From: Serratia sp. AKBS12
GTDB lineage: Bacteria; Pseudomonadota; Gammaproteobacteria; Enterobacterales; Enterobacteriaceae
Assembly: GCF_024793895.1 (NCBI RefSeq)
Contig: NZ_JANUSB010000015.1
Span: 558,001-622,000 of the forward strand
Reading direction: 5' to 3'
Length of the DNA stretch: 64,000 nt
The translations under genes were made by a program, and so were the position numbers. This document shows, one piece after another, positions 8,588-17,415 of this stretch; the stretch's first letter is position 1, and every line of letters starts with the position of its first letter. The notes under the pieces are model-generated. The model ran no database searches, was not told where the DNA came from, and was given only the letters and a program-made list of their open reading frames with translations.

Positions 8588-9250
8588 ATGGAGCTTTATC
8601 TCGATACATCTGATGTCACGGCGGTCAGAAAACTGGCACGCGTTTTTCCTCTGGCAGGCGTCACCACCAATCCGAGCATTGTGGCAGCGGGCAACCGGCC
8701 GCTGGCGGCGCTGTTGCCGGAGTTACGGGAGGCGCTGGGCGGCAAGGGGCGATTGTTTGCCCAGGTGATGGCACGGCGCGCAGAAGAGATGGTGCAGGAT
8801 GCTCGGCAACTGCGCGCCATGGTTGCCGATCTGGTGGTTAAGGTTCCGGTAACCGCCGAGGGACTGACAGCAATTGCGCTGTTAAAGGCCGAAGGCATTC
8901 CGACGCTGGGTACGGCGGTGTACAGCGCTACACAGGGGTTGCTGGCGGCACTGGCGGGAGCGGAATACGTTGCGCCTTACGTCAACCGCATCGATGCCCA
9001 GGGGGGCAGCGGCATGCGCAGCGTAGAGGAGCTTCAGCAGTTGCTTGCTCTGCACGCGCCGCAGGCGAAAGTGTTGGCGGCAAGCTTTAAAACCCCACGC
9101 CAGGCGCTGGATTGCCTACTGACAGGCTGTCAGTCCATTACGCTGCCGCTGGATATCGCACAGCAGTTTATTGCCTCTCCGGCGGTGGATGCTGCGATTG
9201 AGAAGTTTGAACAGGACTGGATGGCGGCATTTGGCAGGAAAACGTTATAG
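8588..9250 (+). CDS. fsa: Fructose-6-phosphate aldolase
   Basis: Class I aldolase of the transaldolase family that cleaves fructose-6-phosphate to dihydroxyacetone and glyceraldehyde-3-phosphate. The Schiff-base lysine is in DLVVKVPVT (about residue 85). Other family signatures are [10 protein letters not shown] at the N-terminus, GVTTNPSI, and [10 protein letters not shown]. The 220-aa length equals E. coli FsaA. A TGAGGA ribosome-binding site precedes the ATG. Its position divergent from pflE-pflF reproduces the E. coli ybiW-ybiY-fsaA arrangement, and dihydroxyacetone or C3 metabolism may be the common theme. Confidence 0.93.
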   Translation: MELYLDTSDVTAVRKLARVFPLAGVTTNPSIVAAGNRPLAALLPELREALGGKGRLFAQVMARRAEEMVQDARQLRAMVADLVVKVPVTAEGLTAIALLKAEGIPTLGTAVYSATQGLLAALAGAEYVAPYVNRIDAQGGSGMRSVEELQQLLALHAPQAKVLAASFKTPRQALDCLLTGCQSITLPLDIAQQFIASPAVDAAIEKFEQDWMAAFGRKTL

Positions 9251-9275
9251 CTGTTCCTCTTGTCTTTTACTACCT

Positions 9276-9325
9276 GCCGGCCAACTCCCTGACGCTTGAT
9301 CGCCACCGACGCTGTTTTGGCCGGC
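9276..9325. repeat. 9-bp inverted repeat in the fsa-ABC operon interval
   Basis: GCCGGCCAA (9276-9284) and TTGGCCGGC (9317-9325) are perfect inverted copies. The interval also contains a near-exact direct repeat, CAACTCCCTGACG and CAATTCCCTGACG, around 9281 and 9370. These are candidate regulator-binding sites in front of the ABC transporter operon; no regulator gene is adjacent. Confidence 0.35.
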
Positions 9326-9437
9326 CACCTTGTGCATTTTCTAACAAAGCATTGCCGGATTTGTTCGTTCAATTCCCTGACGATTTGGTTTGTTATCTAA
9401 CCCATAACCTCCAGAAATATATAAGGGCGTGGCGAGC

Positions 9438-11063
9438 ATGTTTAATTTTTCATTCAATACCTTAACCAGTGGAATGGCAGTTGCTTTGGGGGTGACGCTC
9501 AGCGCCAGCCCCGCCTGGGCTGTGGTGCAGGGCGGCACCCTGATTTACCTGGAACAGCAGGCGCATACCACGCTTTATCCGCCTTCCGGCGGTTTTTATC
9601 CTAACGGCGGTATCCTCAATCAAATCACCGACAAGCTGACCTACCAGAACCCGCAAACGCTGGAGATCGAACCCTGGATCGCGCAATCCTGGAGCAGTAA
9701 CGCCGATAAAACCGAATACACCTTCACATTGCGTCCCGGCGTCAGTTTTTCCGACGGTACGCCGCTGGACGCCAACGCGGTCGCCAGGAATTTCGACACC
9801 TACGGCTTGGGTAACAAACAGCAAAAGCTGCCGGTTTCGGAAGTGATCAACAACTATGACCACAGCGAAGTGATCGATCCGCTGACGGTGAAGTTCTATT
9901 TCAAACGGCCGTCGCCGGGCTTTCTGCAAGGCACCGCCACCATCGGCTCTGGCCTGGTAGCGCTTAGCACGCTGGCGCTCAGCTATGAGCAGTTGGGCGA
10001 CGCCCGCAATATTATCGGTTCCGGCCCCTTTGTGGTCAGCGATGAGAAGCTGGGGCGGGAAGTGACGCTCAGCGTGCGCAAGGATTACCGCTGGGGGCCG
10101 GCCAAACTGGCGCAGCAGGGGCGCGCCAATCTGGATGGCATCAAAGTGATCGTCACCGCCGAAGACAGCGTACGTATCGGCGCGTTACAGGCCGGGCAGG
10201 CGGATTTCATTCGCCAGATCCAGGCCTATGATGAAAAGCCCACTCGCGATCGGGGTTTTATCATTTACGCCGCCCCGACGCGTGGCGTGAACGACAGTCT
10301 GGCCTTCCGCCCGGATAATCCGTTGGTCAGCGACCTGCGGGTGCGCCAGGCGCTGCTGCATGCCACCGACGGTAAACAGATCGTCGAGACGCTATTTTCG
10401 CCCAATTACCCGCAGGCCCGTTCGGTGGTGGCCTCGTCCGCAGCCGGTTTTATCGATCTGTCCGATCGGCTTAACTTCGATCCGGCGCTGGCCAACCGGC
10501 TGCTGGACGAGGCCGGCTGGAAAAAGGGCGCCGATGGTCTGCGCGAAAAAGACGGCAAAAAGCTGCGGCTGACGGTGTACGAATCCTTGCCGCAGCCGCA
10601 GAACAAAGCGGTGTTGCAGCTGGTTTCGCAGCAGTGGCGCAACGTCGGTGCCAGTCTGAATATTCTGGCTGGCGACGCCGGCAGCAAAGTGGCGGATAAC
10701 CTTGACCCGCAAAAAACGCCGCTGGCGGTAATTGAGGTCGGCCGCGCCGATCCGGACGTGATCAAAAGCCAGTTTTTTCCCACTAACCGCGACGGCCTGC
10801 TGCAACAAGGCGGCAGCGGCAAGAGCAGCCGTTTCAGTGACGATCGGCTGAACGCATTGCTGCTTGGCATTGCTGCCGAAGTCGATGCGGCAAAACGCCT
10901 GCAAATCGCCGGCGATGCCCAGCGTTACCTGCTTGAACAGGCGTACGTCATTCCGATTTTTGAAGAGCCGCAGGTGTTTGCCGGTGCACCGTATCTGAAG
11001 GGCGTAAGCTTCGAGGCCGTAGGCCGGCCAAGCTTCTACGGCGCATGGTTGGAAAAGCACTAG
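9438..11063 (+). CDS. ABC transporter substrate-binding protein, peptide/nickel (SBP_bac_5) type
   Basis: Periplasmic binding component of a DppA/OppA-type importer. A signal peptide (ending near SASPAWA) precedes a cluster 5 solute-binding fold with typical segments such as LTYQNPQTLEIEPWIAQSW, TFTLRPGVSFSDGTPLDANAV and LRVRQALLHATDGKQIV. The ATG at 9438 is preferred over the in-frame GTG at 9429, given AAGGG about 11 nt upstream. I recall this gene order as the one catalogued around Klebsiella KPN_01854-01859. The ligand is unknown. The downstream monooxygenase suggests a small organic, perhaps organosulfur, compound rather than a peptide. It is the first gene of a six-gene operon. Confidence 0.88.
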   Translation: MFNFSFNTLTSGMAVALGVTLSASPAWAVVQGGTLIYLEQQAHTTLYPPSGGFYPNGGILNQITDKLTYQNPQTLEIEPWIAQSWSSNADKTEYTFTLRPGVSFSDGTPLDANAVARNFDTYGLGNKQQKLPVSEVINNYDHSEVIDPLTVKFYFKRPSPGFLQGTATIGSGLVALSTLALSYEQLGDARNIIGSGPFVVSDEKLGREVTLSVRKDYRWGPAKLAQQGRANLDGIKVIVTAEDSVRIGALQAGQADFIRQIQAYDEKPTRDRGFIIYAAPTRGVNDSLAFRPDNPLVSDLRVRQALLHATDGKQIVETLFSPNYPQARSVVASSAAGFIDLSDRLNFDPALANRLLDEAGWKKGADGLREKDGKKLRLTVYESLPQPQNKAVLQLVSQQWRNVGASLNILAGDAGSKVADNLDPQKTPLAVIEVGRADPDVIKSQFFPTNRDGLLQQGGSGKSSRFSDDRLNALLLGIAAEVDAAKRLQIAGDAQRYLLEQAYVIPIFEEPQVFAGAPYLKGVSFEAVGRPSFYGAWLEKH

Positions 11064-11073
11064 GGAGGCAGTG

Positions 11074-12018
11074 ATGATCGGGTATCTGAGTAGACGAGTC
11101 GGACAGGCGCTGTTGGTGCTGTGGGCGGCATTTACCCTGTCTTTTCTATTGTTGCAGGTGCTGCCGGGCGACGCTGTGCTGATCAAGTTCCAGAATCCGG
11201 AGATGGGCCTTAGCCCGGCGCAGATCGCCGAGATGCGTGCGGCCTATGGCGCCGATCTAGCGCTGTGGCAGCAGTACCTGCATACCCTCGGTAAGGTGCT
11301 GCATGGCGATCTGGGTTATTCGATGCAGGCCGGGGTGCCGGTCACCGCGCTGCTGGCCGCCAATTTGCCAGCCACGCTGCAACTGGCGGTAATCGGCTTT
11401 GCCTTGGCGCTGCTGGTGGCGCTGACGCTGGCCTTTGTCTCCCATCTGCCCGGCGCGTCCCGGCTGGCGGCACTGATGCGTTGGCTGCCGGCGCTGTTTG
11501 TCTCGGTGCCAACCTTCTGGCTAGGGATCGCGCTGATTCAGCTGTTTTCTTTCCATTTCAAACTGATACCGGTGATCAATCCCACGCAATGGCAGGGGCT
11601 GATCCTGCCGGTGGTAACGCTGGCGATACCGATTAGCGCACCGCTGGCGCAGATCCTGATCCGCAGTATCGACAGCGTGCAAACGCAGCCGTTCATCGCC
11701 GTGGCCCGCGCCAAAGGGGCCAGTCGGCAGCGGGTACTGCTGCATCACGTGGCGCGCAACGCCATGCTGCCGGCTCTGACCATCGCCGGCATGTTGTTTG
11801 GCGAGCTGATCGCCGGCGCGCTAATCACAGAAACGGTATTTGGCCGCAGCGGCCTTGGGCAATTGACACAACAGGCAGTGGAAAATCAGGACGTTGCGGT
11901 ATTGCAGGCGATGGTACTGCTTTCTGCCGCGGCGTTCGTCACCATCAACCTGTTGGTGGATCTGTTGTTTCCACTGCTGGATCCGCGCTTGAAATCTCAC
12001 GCAGGAGTGACCGCATGA
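11074..12018 (+). CDS. ABC transporter permease, DppB-like
   Basis: Inner-membrane permease with an N-terminal DppB-type segment (YLSRRVGQALLVLWAAFTLSF), a long periplasmic loop and about six hydrophobic helices. The cytoplasmic EAA-like loop that docks with the ATPase is AVARAKGASRQRVLLHHVAR. The ATG at 11074 is preferred because it sits 5 nt after a GGGAGG ribosome-binding site. The next gene overlaps its stop by 4 bp, indicating translational coupling. It pairs with the DppC-like permease as a heterodimer. Confidence 0.9.
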   Translation: MIGYLSRRVGQALLVLWAAFTLSFLLLQVLPGDAVLIKFQNPEMGLSPAQIAEMRAAYGADLALWQQYLHTLGKVLHGDLGYSMQAGVPVTALLAANLPATLQLAVIGFALALLVALTLAFVSHLPGASRLAALMRWLPALFVSVPTFWLGIALIQLFSFHFKLIPVINPTQWQGLILPVVTLAIPISAPLAQILIRSIDSVQTQPFIAVARAKGASRQRVLLHHVARNAMLPALTIAGMLFGELIAGALITETVFGRSGLGQLTQQAVENQDVAVLQAMVLLSAAAFVTINLLVDLLFPLLDPRLKSHAGVTA

Positions 12019-12905
12019 GCAGTATTTCATTTGAAAAAGAGGTGGTGCCGGAACGCGATCTGACGGTGGTGGAAAGCGAAGGCACGTTGCCGATGCGCCG
12101 CCCGCGCCCGCGACGCCTTCCGCTAACGCTGGCGCTGGCCTGGGCGGTAGTTGCGTTGGCGGTGCTGTGGGCGTTGGCGCCGGGCCTGTTTACCGCCTAC
12201 AGCGGGACCGACGGCATTGCCGGTGCGCAGCGGCTGGCGCCGAGCGCTGAACACTGGCTGGGAACCGACCCGCTGGGCCGCGATTTATACGCGCGCATCG
12301 TCTACGGCGCCTCGCAAACCCTGACCGGTGCGCTGGTGGCGGTGGCGCTGGGGGGCGTGGCCGGTACCGCGCTCGGCGTATGTTCCGGGACGCTGGGCGG
12401 GGTGGTTGATACTGCGCTGATGCGGCTGGTAGACGTACTGTTATCGATCCCCGGTCTGTTGCTGGCGCTCAGCGTGATTATGCTGCTGGGGTTTGGCACG
12501 GTGAACGCGGCGATCGCGGTGGGCATTACCTCGGTGGCGAACTTTGCCCGGCTGGCGCGGGCGGAAGTGGTGCGGGTGCGTCGCAGCGATTATGTCGAAG
12601 CGGCGTATGGCAGCGGCGGCGGCTTCTGGGCGGTGCTGTGGCGGCATATCTTGCCGAACTCGCTGGGGCCGGTGATTGCGCTGTCGGCGTTGCAGTTCGG
12701 CAGCGCCATTCTGGCGATCGCTACGCTGAGCTTTCTGGGCTATGGCACGCCGCCGCCAACGCCGGAATGGGGACTGCTGATCGCCGAAGGGCGCAACTAT
12801 CTGGCCACCGCCTGGTGGCTGACCACGTTCCCGGGGCTGGTGGTGATAGCGGTAGTACTGGCCGCCAACCGTATCAGCCATGCATTGGGGAGAAGACGCG
12901 TATGA
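12015..12905 (+). CDS. ABC transporter permease, DppC-like
   Basis: The partner permease of the importer. About 40 polar N-terminal residues precede the first membrane helix, followed by the DppC signature HWLGTDPLGRDLYARIVYGA and an EAA-type loop around YVEAAYGSGGG. PTPEWGLLIAEGRNYL near the C-terminus is typical of the family. The start overlaps the previous stop (ATGA) and the stop overlaps the next start, so the four transport genes form one coupled unit. The C-terminus is arginine-rich and cytoplasmic. Confidence 0.9.
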   Translation: MSSISFEKEVVPERDLTVVESEGTLPMRRPRPRRLPLTLALAWAVVALAVLWALAPGLFTAYSGTDGIAGAQRLAPSAEHWLGTDPLGRDLYARIVYGASQTLTGALVAVALGGVAGTALGVCSGTLGGVVDTALMRLVDVLLSIPGLLLALSVIMLLGFGTVNAAIAVGITSVANFARLARAEVVRVRRSDYVEAAYGSGGGFWAVLWRHILPNSLGPVIALSALQFGSAILAIATLSFLGYGTPPPTPEWGLLIAEGRNYLATAWWLTTFPGLVVIAVVLAANRISHALGRRRV

Positions 12906-14560
12906 GTCTGCAAGGGGTATTACAGCATGCGGCGGTGCCGCCGGTGCTGGAACTGGATAACGTCTCGATTGCCTATCAACGGCGTGGCGACAGCCGGCGG
13001 GTGGTACATAACGTCTCGTTCGCCATTCGGCCGGGGGAGGTGGTGGCGCTGGTGGGGGAGTCAGGCTCCGGCAAAACCACCACCGCGCAGGCGATTATCG
13101 GCCTGCTGGCCGACAACGGGCAGCTTGAGCAGGGCGCTATCCGCCTGAACGGCGTGGATATTGGCCGCTGGCCCTCGTCGCGCCTCGATGCGCTGCGCGG
13201 CGCGCAAATCAGTCTGATCCCACAGGATCCGTCCAGCTCGCTCAATCCGGTGAAAACCATCGGCGCCCAGGTGGCGGAGATCATCAATATTCATCGCCGC
13301 CTACCGCGCCGACAGCTGCAACAGCGGGTGGTGGAGTTGCTGACCCGCGTCGGTCTGTCGCATCCGGCGCAGCGGCTGCATCAGTATCCGCATGAGTTGT
13401 CCGGCGGCATGAAGCAGCGGGTGTTGATTGCGATCGCCATCGCGTTGCAACCGGCGCTGATCGTTGCCGATGAGCCGACCAGCGCACTCGACGTCACGGT
13501 GCAAAAACGCATCCTCGACTTGATTGACCAGCTGCGTCAGGAGTTCGGCACGGCGGTGCTGCTGGTTACCCACGATCTGGGCGTGGCCGCCGAGCGTGCC
13601 GACCGATTGCTGGTGTTCCGTGACGGGCGGGTGCAGGAGCAGGGGGAGACCGCCGAGGTGCTGGCCAATCCGCGTAGCGACTATACCCGCCGGCTGTTTG
13701 CCGACCTGCCGTCGCTGGCGGGCGCCGCTGCACCGGGCGTTATTGGCCAGGCGGCAACGGCAATCGAGGTCAACGGTCTGGTGAAGGATTTCCGTTTCGC
13801 TGGCCGCGGCGGCGAGGTGTTTCGCGCGCTGGACAATGTGTCGTTCCGCGTTGCCGCGGGGGCTACCCACGCGCTGGTGGGCGAGTCCGGTTCGGGGAAA
13901 ACCACGCTGGCGCGCTGCCTGCTGGGCTTTCAACGTCCCGATGCCGGGCAGATCGTTATCGACGGGGTGGATATGACGCAGTTGAAGGGGGAAGCGCTGC
14001 GCCAGTTCCGCCAACGCATTCAACTGGTGTATCAGAATCCTTTCGGCTCGCTCGATCCTGCGCAGACGCTGTATCAGGTGGTTGAAGAGCCGTTGCTGAA
14101 TTTCGCACCGATGGCCAAAGCCGAGCGTTATCGCCGGGTACGCGACCTGTTTGCCCGGGTAGCGCTGCCGGACGATCTGCTGAGCCGCCGGCCGCATGAA
14201 CTGTCAGGCGGCCAGCGCCAGCGGGTGGCCATTGCTCGTGCCTTGGTATTGCAGCCGCGCGTGCTGGTGCTCGATGAGGCCACGTCGGCGCTGGACGTGA
14301 CGGTGCAGGCGCAAATCCTGCGCCTGTTACAGCAATTGCAGCAGGAGCTTGGCCTGACCTACCTGTTTATTTCCCATGATTTGGCGACGGTACGGCAGAT
14401 ATCACACGGCGTTTCGGTATTGCACCGCGGCCGACAGGTGGACTGCGGCGCTACCGCCGAGCTGTTCGCCATGCCGGGCAGCGACTATACCCGCCGGTTG
14501 ATCGCTGCCATTCCCGGTCAACGTTTTCAGCTACCGCAGCAGATTAAGGATGTGTCATGA
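12902..14560 (+). CDS. ABC transporter ATPase with two nucleotide-binding domains (DppD-DppF fusion)
   Basis: A single 552-aa polypeptide with two complete ABC cassettes. The first has Walker A GESGSGKTT, signature LSGGMKQR and Walker B LIVADEPTSALD. The second has Walker A GESGSGKTT, signature LSGGQRQR and Walker B VLVLDEATSALD. It therefore replaces the usual DppD plus DppF pair and would energise the two permeases alone. The true start is the ATG at 12902, which overlaps the preceding stop; the frame stays open further upstream but only within the permease gene. It is coupled by a 4-bp overlap to the monooxygenase gene. Confidence 0.92.
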   Translation: MSLQGVLQHAAVPPVLELDNVSIAYQRRGDSRRVVHNVSFAIRPGEVVALVGESGSGKTTTAQAIIGLLADNGQLEQGAIRLNGVDIGRWPSSRLDALRGAQISLIPQDPSSSLNPVKTIGAQVAEIINIHRRLPRRQLQQRVVELLTRVGLSHPAQRLHQYPHELSGGMKQRVLIAIAIALQPALIVADEPTSALDVTVQKRILDLIDQLRQEFGTAVLLVTHDLGVAAERADRLLVFRDGRVQEQGETAEVLANPRSDYTRRLFADLPSLAGAAAPGVIGQAATAIEVNGLVKDFRFAGRGGEVFRALDNVSFRVAAGATHALVGESGSGKTTLARCLLGFQRPDAGQIVIDGVDMTQLKGEALRQFRQRIQLVYQNPFGSLDPAQTLYQVVEEPLLNFAPMAKAERYRRVRDLFARVALPDDLLSRRPHELSGGQRQRVAIARALVLQPRVLVLDEATSALDVTVQAQILRLLQQLQQELGLTYLFISHDLATVRQISHGVSVLHRGRQVDCGATAELFAMPGSDYTRRLIAAIPGQRFQLPQQIKDVS

Positions 14561-15600
14561 GCAGTAAAAGACTGGGATTCTTCACCCGCCTGCTGGATCA
14601 GGGCAGTGCGCAGCAGCGTTACCGCCTGGCAACCGAACAGATCGTGCATGCCGAGCGTGCCGGGTTCGACAGCGCCTGGGTGGCACAACACCATTTTCAT
14701 CAGGATGAAGGCGGACTGCCGTCGCCGCTGGTATTTCTGGCGCAGCTGGCGGTAAAAACGCGCCACATCCGGCTCGGCACTGGCGTAATCACCCTGCCGA
14801 TGGAGTCGGCGATCCGCGTGGCGGAAGACACCGCAGTGCTGGACCTGTTATCCGACGGCCGGCTGGAGGTCGGCGTTGCGGCGGGGGGCACGCCGACGTC
14901 GTTTGCGGCGTTTGGCCTGGAGGCCGAACAGCGCAACGCTGCTTTTGCTGCCAATTTGCACATGCTGTTGCAGGCATGGCGCGGCGCAGCGTTGGGCAGC
15001 GACGACAATCGCCTTTATCCGCCAGCGCCGCAGTTGGCGCAGCGCGTATGGCAGGCGACCTTCTCGGTGGCCGGCGGCGAGCGCGCCGGCAAGGCAGGTC
15101 ATGGGCTGATGCTGTCACGCACCCAGCCACGGCCGGCCGATGCGCTGGACCTGCCGCTGGATGCGCTGCAAAACCCGATTATCGACGCCTATCTGGCGGC
15201 GCTGCCCGCGGGGGTGACGCCGCGCATCATGGGGTCGCGCACCGTGTTCGTCGGTGACGACACCGCCCGGGCGCGCGATTTTGCCGCCAAGGGGCTGAGC
15301 CACGGGCTGGCACGCCTGCGCGCCGCCGGCCATCAACCGGCCGATGGCACGCTGGACGGATTGATCCGCGCGTTTGACGTGCATTTGGGCACGCCGGAGC
15401 AGGTGATTGACTCGTTGCAACAGGACAGTGCGCTGGATCGCGTCACCGATTTGGCGTTTCAGGTGCACTCCATCGATCCGCCACATGCGCATATTTTGCG
15501 TTCAATCGAGCTGATCGCGCGCCATGTCGCACCGGCGCTGGGTTGGCAACCGCGTCATCCGGTCGCGGCGACTCACCATCACGCAGAGGAAAATGTATGA
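14557..15600 (+). CDS. LLM-class (luciferase-like) FMN-dependent monooxygenase
   Basis: A bacterial-luciferase-fold flavin oxidoreductase of 347 aa. Recognisable features are DSAWVAQHHFHQDEGGLPSP near the N-terminus, TRHIRLGTGVITLP, and AEDTAVLDLLSDGRLEVGVAAG. Members use reduced FMN and O2 to oxidise small organic or organosulfur molecules. The subfamily looks like the one I recall as the KPN_01858 type. Co-transcription with an ABC importer implies that the imported compound is its substrate. It is coupled to both neighbours by overlapping start and stop codons. Confidence 0.85.
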   Translation: MSSKRLGFFTRLLDQGSAQQRYRLATEQIVHAERAGFDSAWVAQHHFHQDEGGLPSPLVFLAQLAVKTRHIRLGTGVITLPMESAIRVAEDTAVLDLLSDGRLEVGVAAGGTPTSFAAFGLEAEQRNAAFAANLHMLLQAWRGAALGSDDNRLYPPAPQLAQRVWQATFSVAGGERAGKAGHGLMLSRTQPRPADALDLPLDALQNPIIDAYLAALPAGVTPRIMGSRTVFVGDDTARARDFAAKGLSHGLARLRAAGHQPADGTLDGLIRAFDVHLGTPEQVIDSLQQDSALDRVTDLAFQVHSIDPPHAHILRSIELIARHVAPALGWQPRHPVAATHHHAEENV

Positions 15601-16709
15601 CCGACACCCATGACCTGCTGGCAACGCTGGCTGATATCGACAGCGACTCGGCATTGGCGCAGGCACGCGCGACACGTCGGGCCGCCGGCGAGGCGATTCA
15701 GTCCAGTTATCTCACGCTGTTCCATGCCGCAGAGGATGACGAATTCCCACGCGCCGAGCGATTGTTGCTGGCGCAGCGCGTCAGCGAATGGCACGGCGTC
15801 CACGCGCTGGCGGCGCACTATGGCGATGCGTTGCGGCAGACGGCGCAACGCCCGCAAGAGAACGCCGAACGGCTGCGTGCCGCGCTGGATCACGCCGAGC
15901 GGCTGACATTCAAGCCGGCTCAGGCCGAACCACAGCACCTGCAAGGGTTGCAACAGGCCGGCTGGTCGCTGGCGGCGATCGTCACGCTGTCACAGCTGAT
16001 CGCCTTCATCAGTTTTCAAAGTCGTTTGCTGTACGGTTACCGTTTGCTGGCGGGGCAGGCGGTGAACGCCGTCGGTGGAGCGCCGGTGCGTGCCGCAGCA
16101 TGGCGCAGCGAGCAACACACCCACGGCGGCCGCCGTGCGCCGCTGGCCTTTACCCGCCAGGAATTGGGTTGGGAACCCTGGATTGCCGCCAAACCGCTGG
16201 CCGAATTTGATACCGCAGGGCTGTCGCTGCTGGCACAGTTTGGCCATACGGATTCGGACTATTTCCGCCTGTTGGCGCGCAATCATCCGCTGCTGGAACA
16301 ACGCACCCTGGCCGATCGGGCGATTTTCTATACCTCCGGCGGGCTGGCGCGAGCGGAGCGCGAACTGGCGGCCACCGTCGCCAGCAAAGTGAACGGCTGC
16401 ATCTATTGTGCGTCGGTACATGCGCGCAAGGCTGCGCAGTTGTCCAAACAGGTGGATGCGGTGCAGCAACTGTTAGACGTGCCACCGGGTGGGTCGCTGA
16501 GTGAAGGGCAGCAGGACGCCTGGCGGGCGCAGATTGACTTTGCCGCCGCGCTGTCCGCCACGCCGCCACGGGTCAACGCCGATCGGTTGGCGCTACTGCG
16601 CAGCCAGGGGTTCAGTCCACTTGAACTGTTGGATTTGGTGCAGTCGACGGCGTTTTTCGCCTGGGCCAACCGGCTGATGCTGACGCTGGGCGAACCGTTT
16701 GAGCCATAG
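15597..16709 (+). CDS. Carboxymuconolactone decarboxylase/AhpD-like protein, probable two-domain fusion
   Basis: 370 aa. The C-terminal half contains CIYCASVHARK, the AhpD-type C-x2-C-x3-H redox motif, and matches the alkylhydroperoxidase-like domain. The N-terminal half (about 1-170) resembles a separate CMD-domain protein found in the same gene neighbourhood elsewhere, but lacks a C-x2-C pair. I infer a fusion of two proteins that are usually separate, probably protecting against or using peroxide from the flavin monooxygenase step. The start is the ATG at 15597 (MTDTHD), overlapping the preceding stop; the upstream open frame is noise. It is the last gene of the operon. Confidence 0.75.
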   Translation: MTDTHDLLATLADIDSDSALAQARATRRAAGEAIQSSYLTLFHAAEDDEFPRAERLLLAQRVSEWHGVHALAAHYGDALRQTAQRPQENAERLRAALDHAERLTFKPAQAEPQHLQGLQQAGWSLAAIVTLSQLIAFISFQSRLLYGYRLLAGQAVNAVGGAPVRAAAWRSEQHTHGGRRAPLAFTRQELGWEPWIAAKPLAEFDTAGLSLLAQFGHTDSDYFRLLARNHPLLEQRTLADRAIFYTSGGLARAERELAATVASKVNGCIYCASVHARKAAQLSKQVDAVQQLLDVPPGGSLSEGQQDAWRAQIDFAAALSATPPRVNADRLALLRSQGFSPLELLDLVQSTAFFAWANRLMLTLGEPFEP

Positions 16710-17091
16710 AGGGCCGCGCCTGCCGGTGCGGCGTTTATTGCCTCAGTCATCCGTTGCGCTCACTGCTGTAATTGTTTTTAATTAATTGATATATATTAAT
16801 TTATAATAATGTGACGTCGTCACTTATGTACTGGCGGGCGCCATGCCGCGATTAGCTGTGCGGCTGGCGCTTAACCGTTATTTATCTCCCGCCATAGCAG
16901 TTCCCCGGAAATTTACCTGCCAATCAAATTACGCCATTGTTGAAATTGTGACCGGACTCACGAGGTTGCCGGTATTTTGAACTTAATGCATGAGAGCCCT
17001 CTCATTTCGCTGTTTATTCATTGGAAACCGGTTTCCATTTTGTTTCCAATGGGGGCCTCAAAGACCACCAATCATCACTGGGGTAAACATA
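16710..17091 (+). promoter_or_regulatory. Control region of the beta-glucoside PTS operon
   Basis: A 382-bp interval with no gene. It has an AT-rich stretch (about 16770-16812), then GTGACGTCGTCAC (16811-16823), then the leader carrying the LacI-family operator at 17022-17037. The GTGAC...GTCAC element looks CRP-like, but its half-sites are one base too close. No clear consensus promoter could be assigned. Confidence 0.45.
17022..17037. promoter_or_regulatory. LacI-family operator (AscG-like)
   Basis: TGGAAACCGGTTTCCA is a perfect 16-bp palindrome, 55 bp before the IIB start. It matches the AscG operator core TGAAACCGGTTTCA closely. The regulator encoded at 20646 has an AscG-like recognition helix (SKATVSRVL), which makes it the likely ligand. 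GTTTCCAAT half-sites follow at once. Confidence 0.75.
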
Positions 17092-17415
17092 ATGAAGAAA
17101 ATAATGCTTTGTTGTTCTGCGGGGATGTCGACCAGTCTGTTAGTCAATAAAATGAATGCCGAGGCCGCCAGTCGCCAGCTGTCGGTGGAGATTGCGGCGT
17201 TCAGCGCCAGTGAGTTCGATCAGCAATTTCCGAACTACCAGGTGGTGCTGCTGGGACCGCAGGTCAAATACATGCTGCCGGCGCTGTCTGCGCGCGCGGC
17301 GGAGAAGGGCGTGCCGGTGGCCGCCATCGACATGATGGATTATGGCATGCAGCGCGGCGACAAGGTGCTGGATTTCGCGCTGGCGCTGATTGAACAGCAG
17401 GGAGCGCAGGCATGA
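17092..17415 (+). CDS. PTS lactose/cellobiose-family IIB component
   Basis: A cytoplasmic phosphocarrier of 107 aa that passes phosphate from IIA to the incoming sugar on IIC. The phosphorylated cysteine is in MLCCSAGMSTSLLV (second Cys, about residue 8), the P-loop-like signature of ChbB/CelA. The start is the ATG at 17092; the upstream reading frame runs through the operator and is not coding. It is coupled to the IIC gene by a 4-bp overlap. Confidence 0.92.
   Translation: MKKIMLCCSAGMSTSLLVNKMNAEAASRQLSVEIAAFSASEFDQQFPNYQVVLLGPQVKYMLPALSARAAEKGVPVAAIDMMDYGMQRGDKVLDFALALIEQQGAQA

Noticed and set aside
12638..12901. Upstream extension of the double ABC ATPase
   Set aside because: The frame is open only because it runs out of frame through the DppC-like gene; ATG 12902 overlaps that gene's stop and is the natural start.
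13301..14197. 298-codon minus-strand open frame
   Set aside because: Antisense to the duplicated ABC ATPase gene, no recognisable domain.
16811..16823. CRP-like GTGACGTCGTCAC
   Set aside because: The GTGA and TCAC half-sites are separated by 5 bases instead of 6, so it does not fit the CRP spacing.
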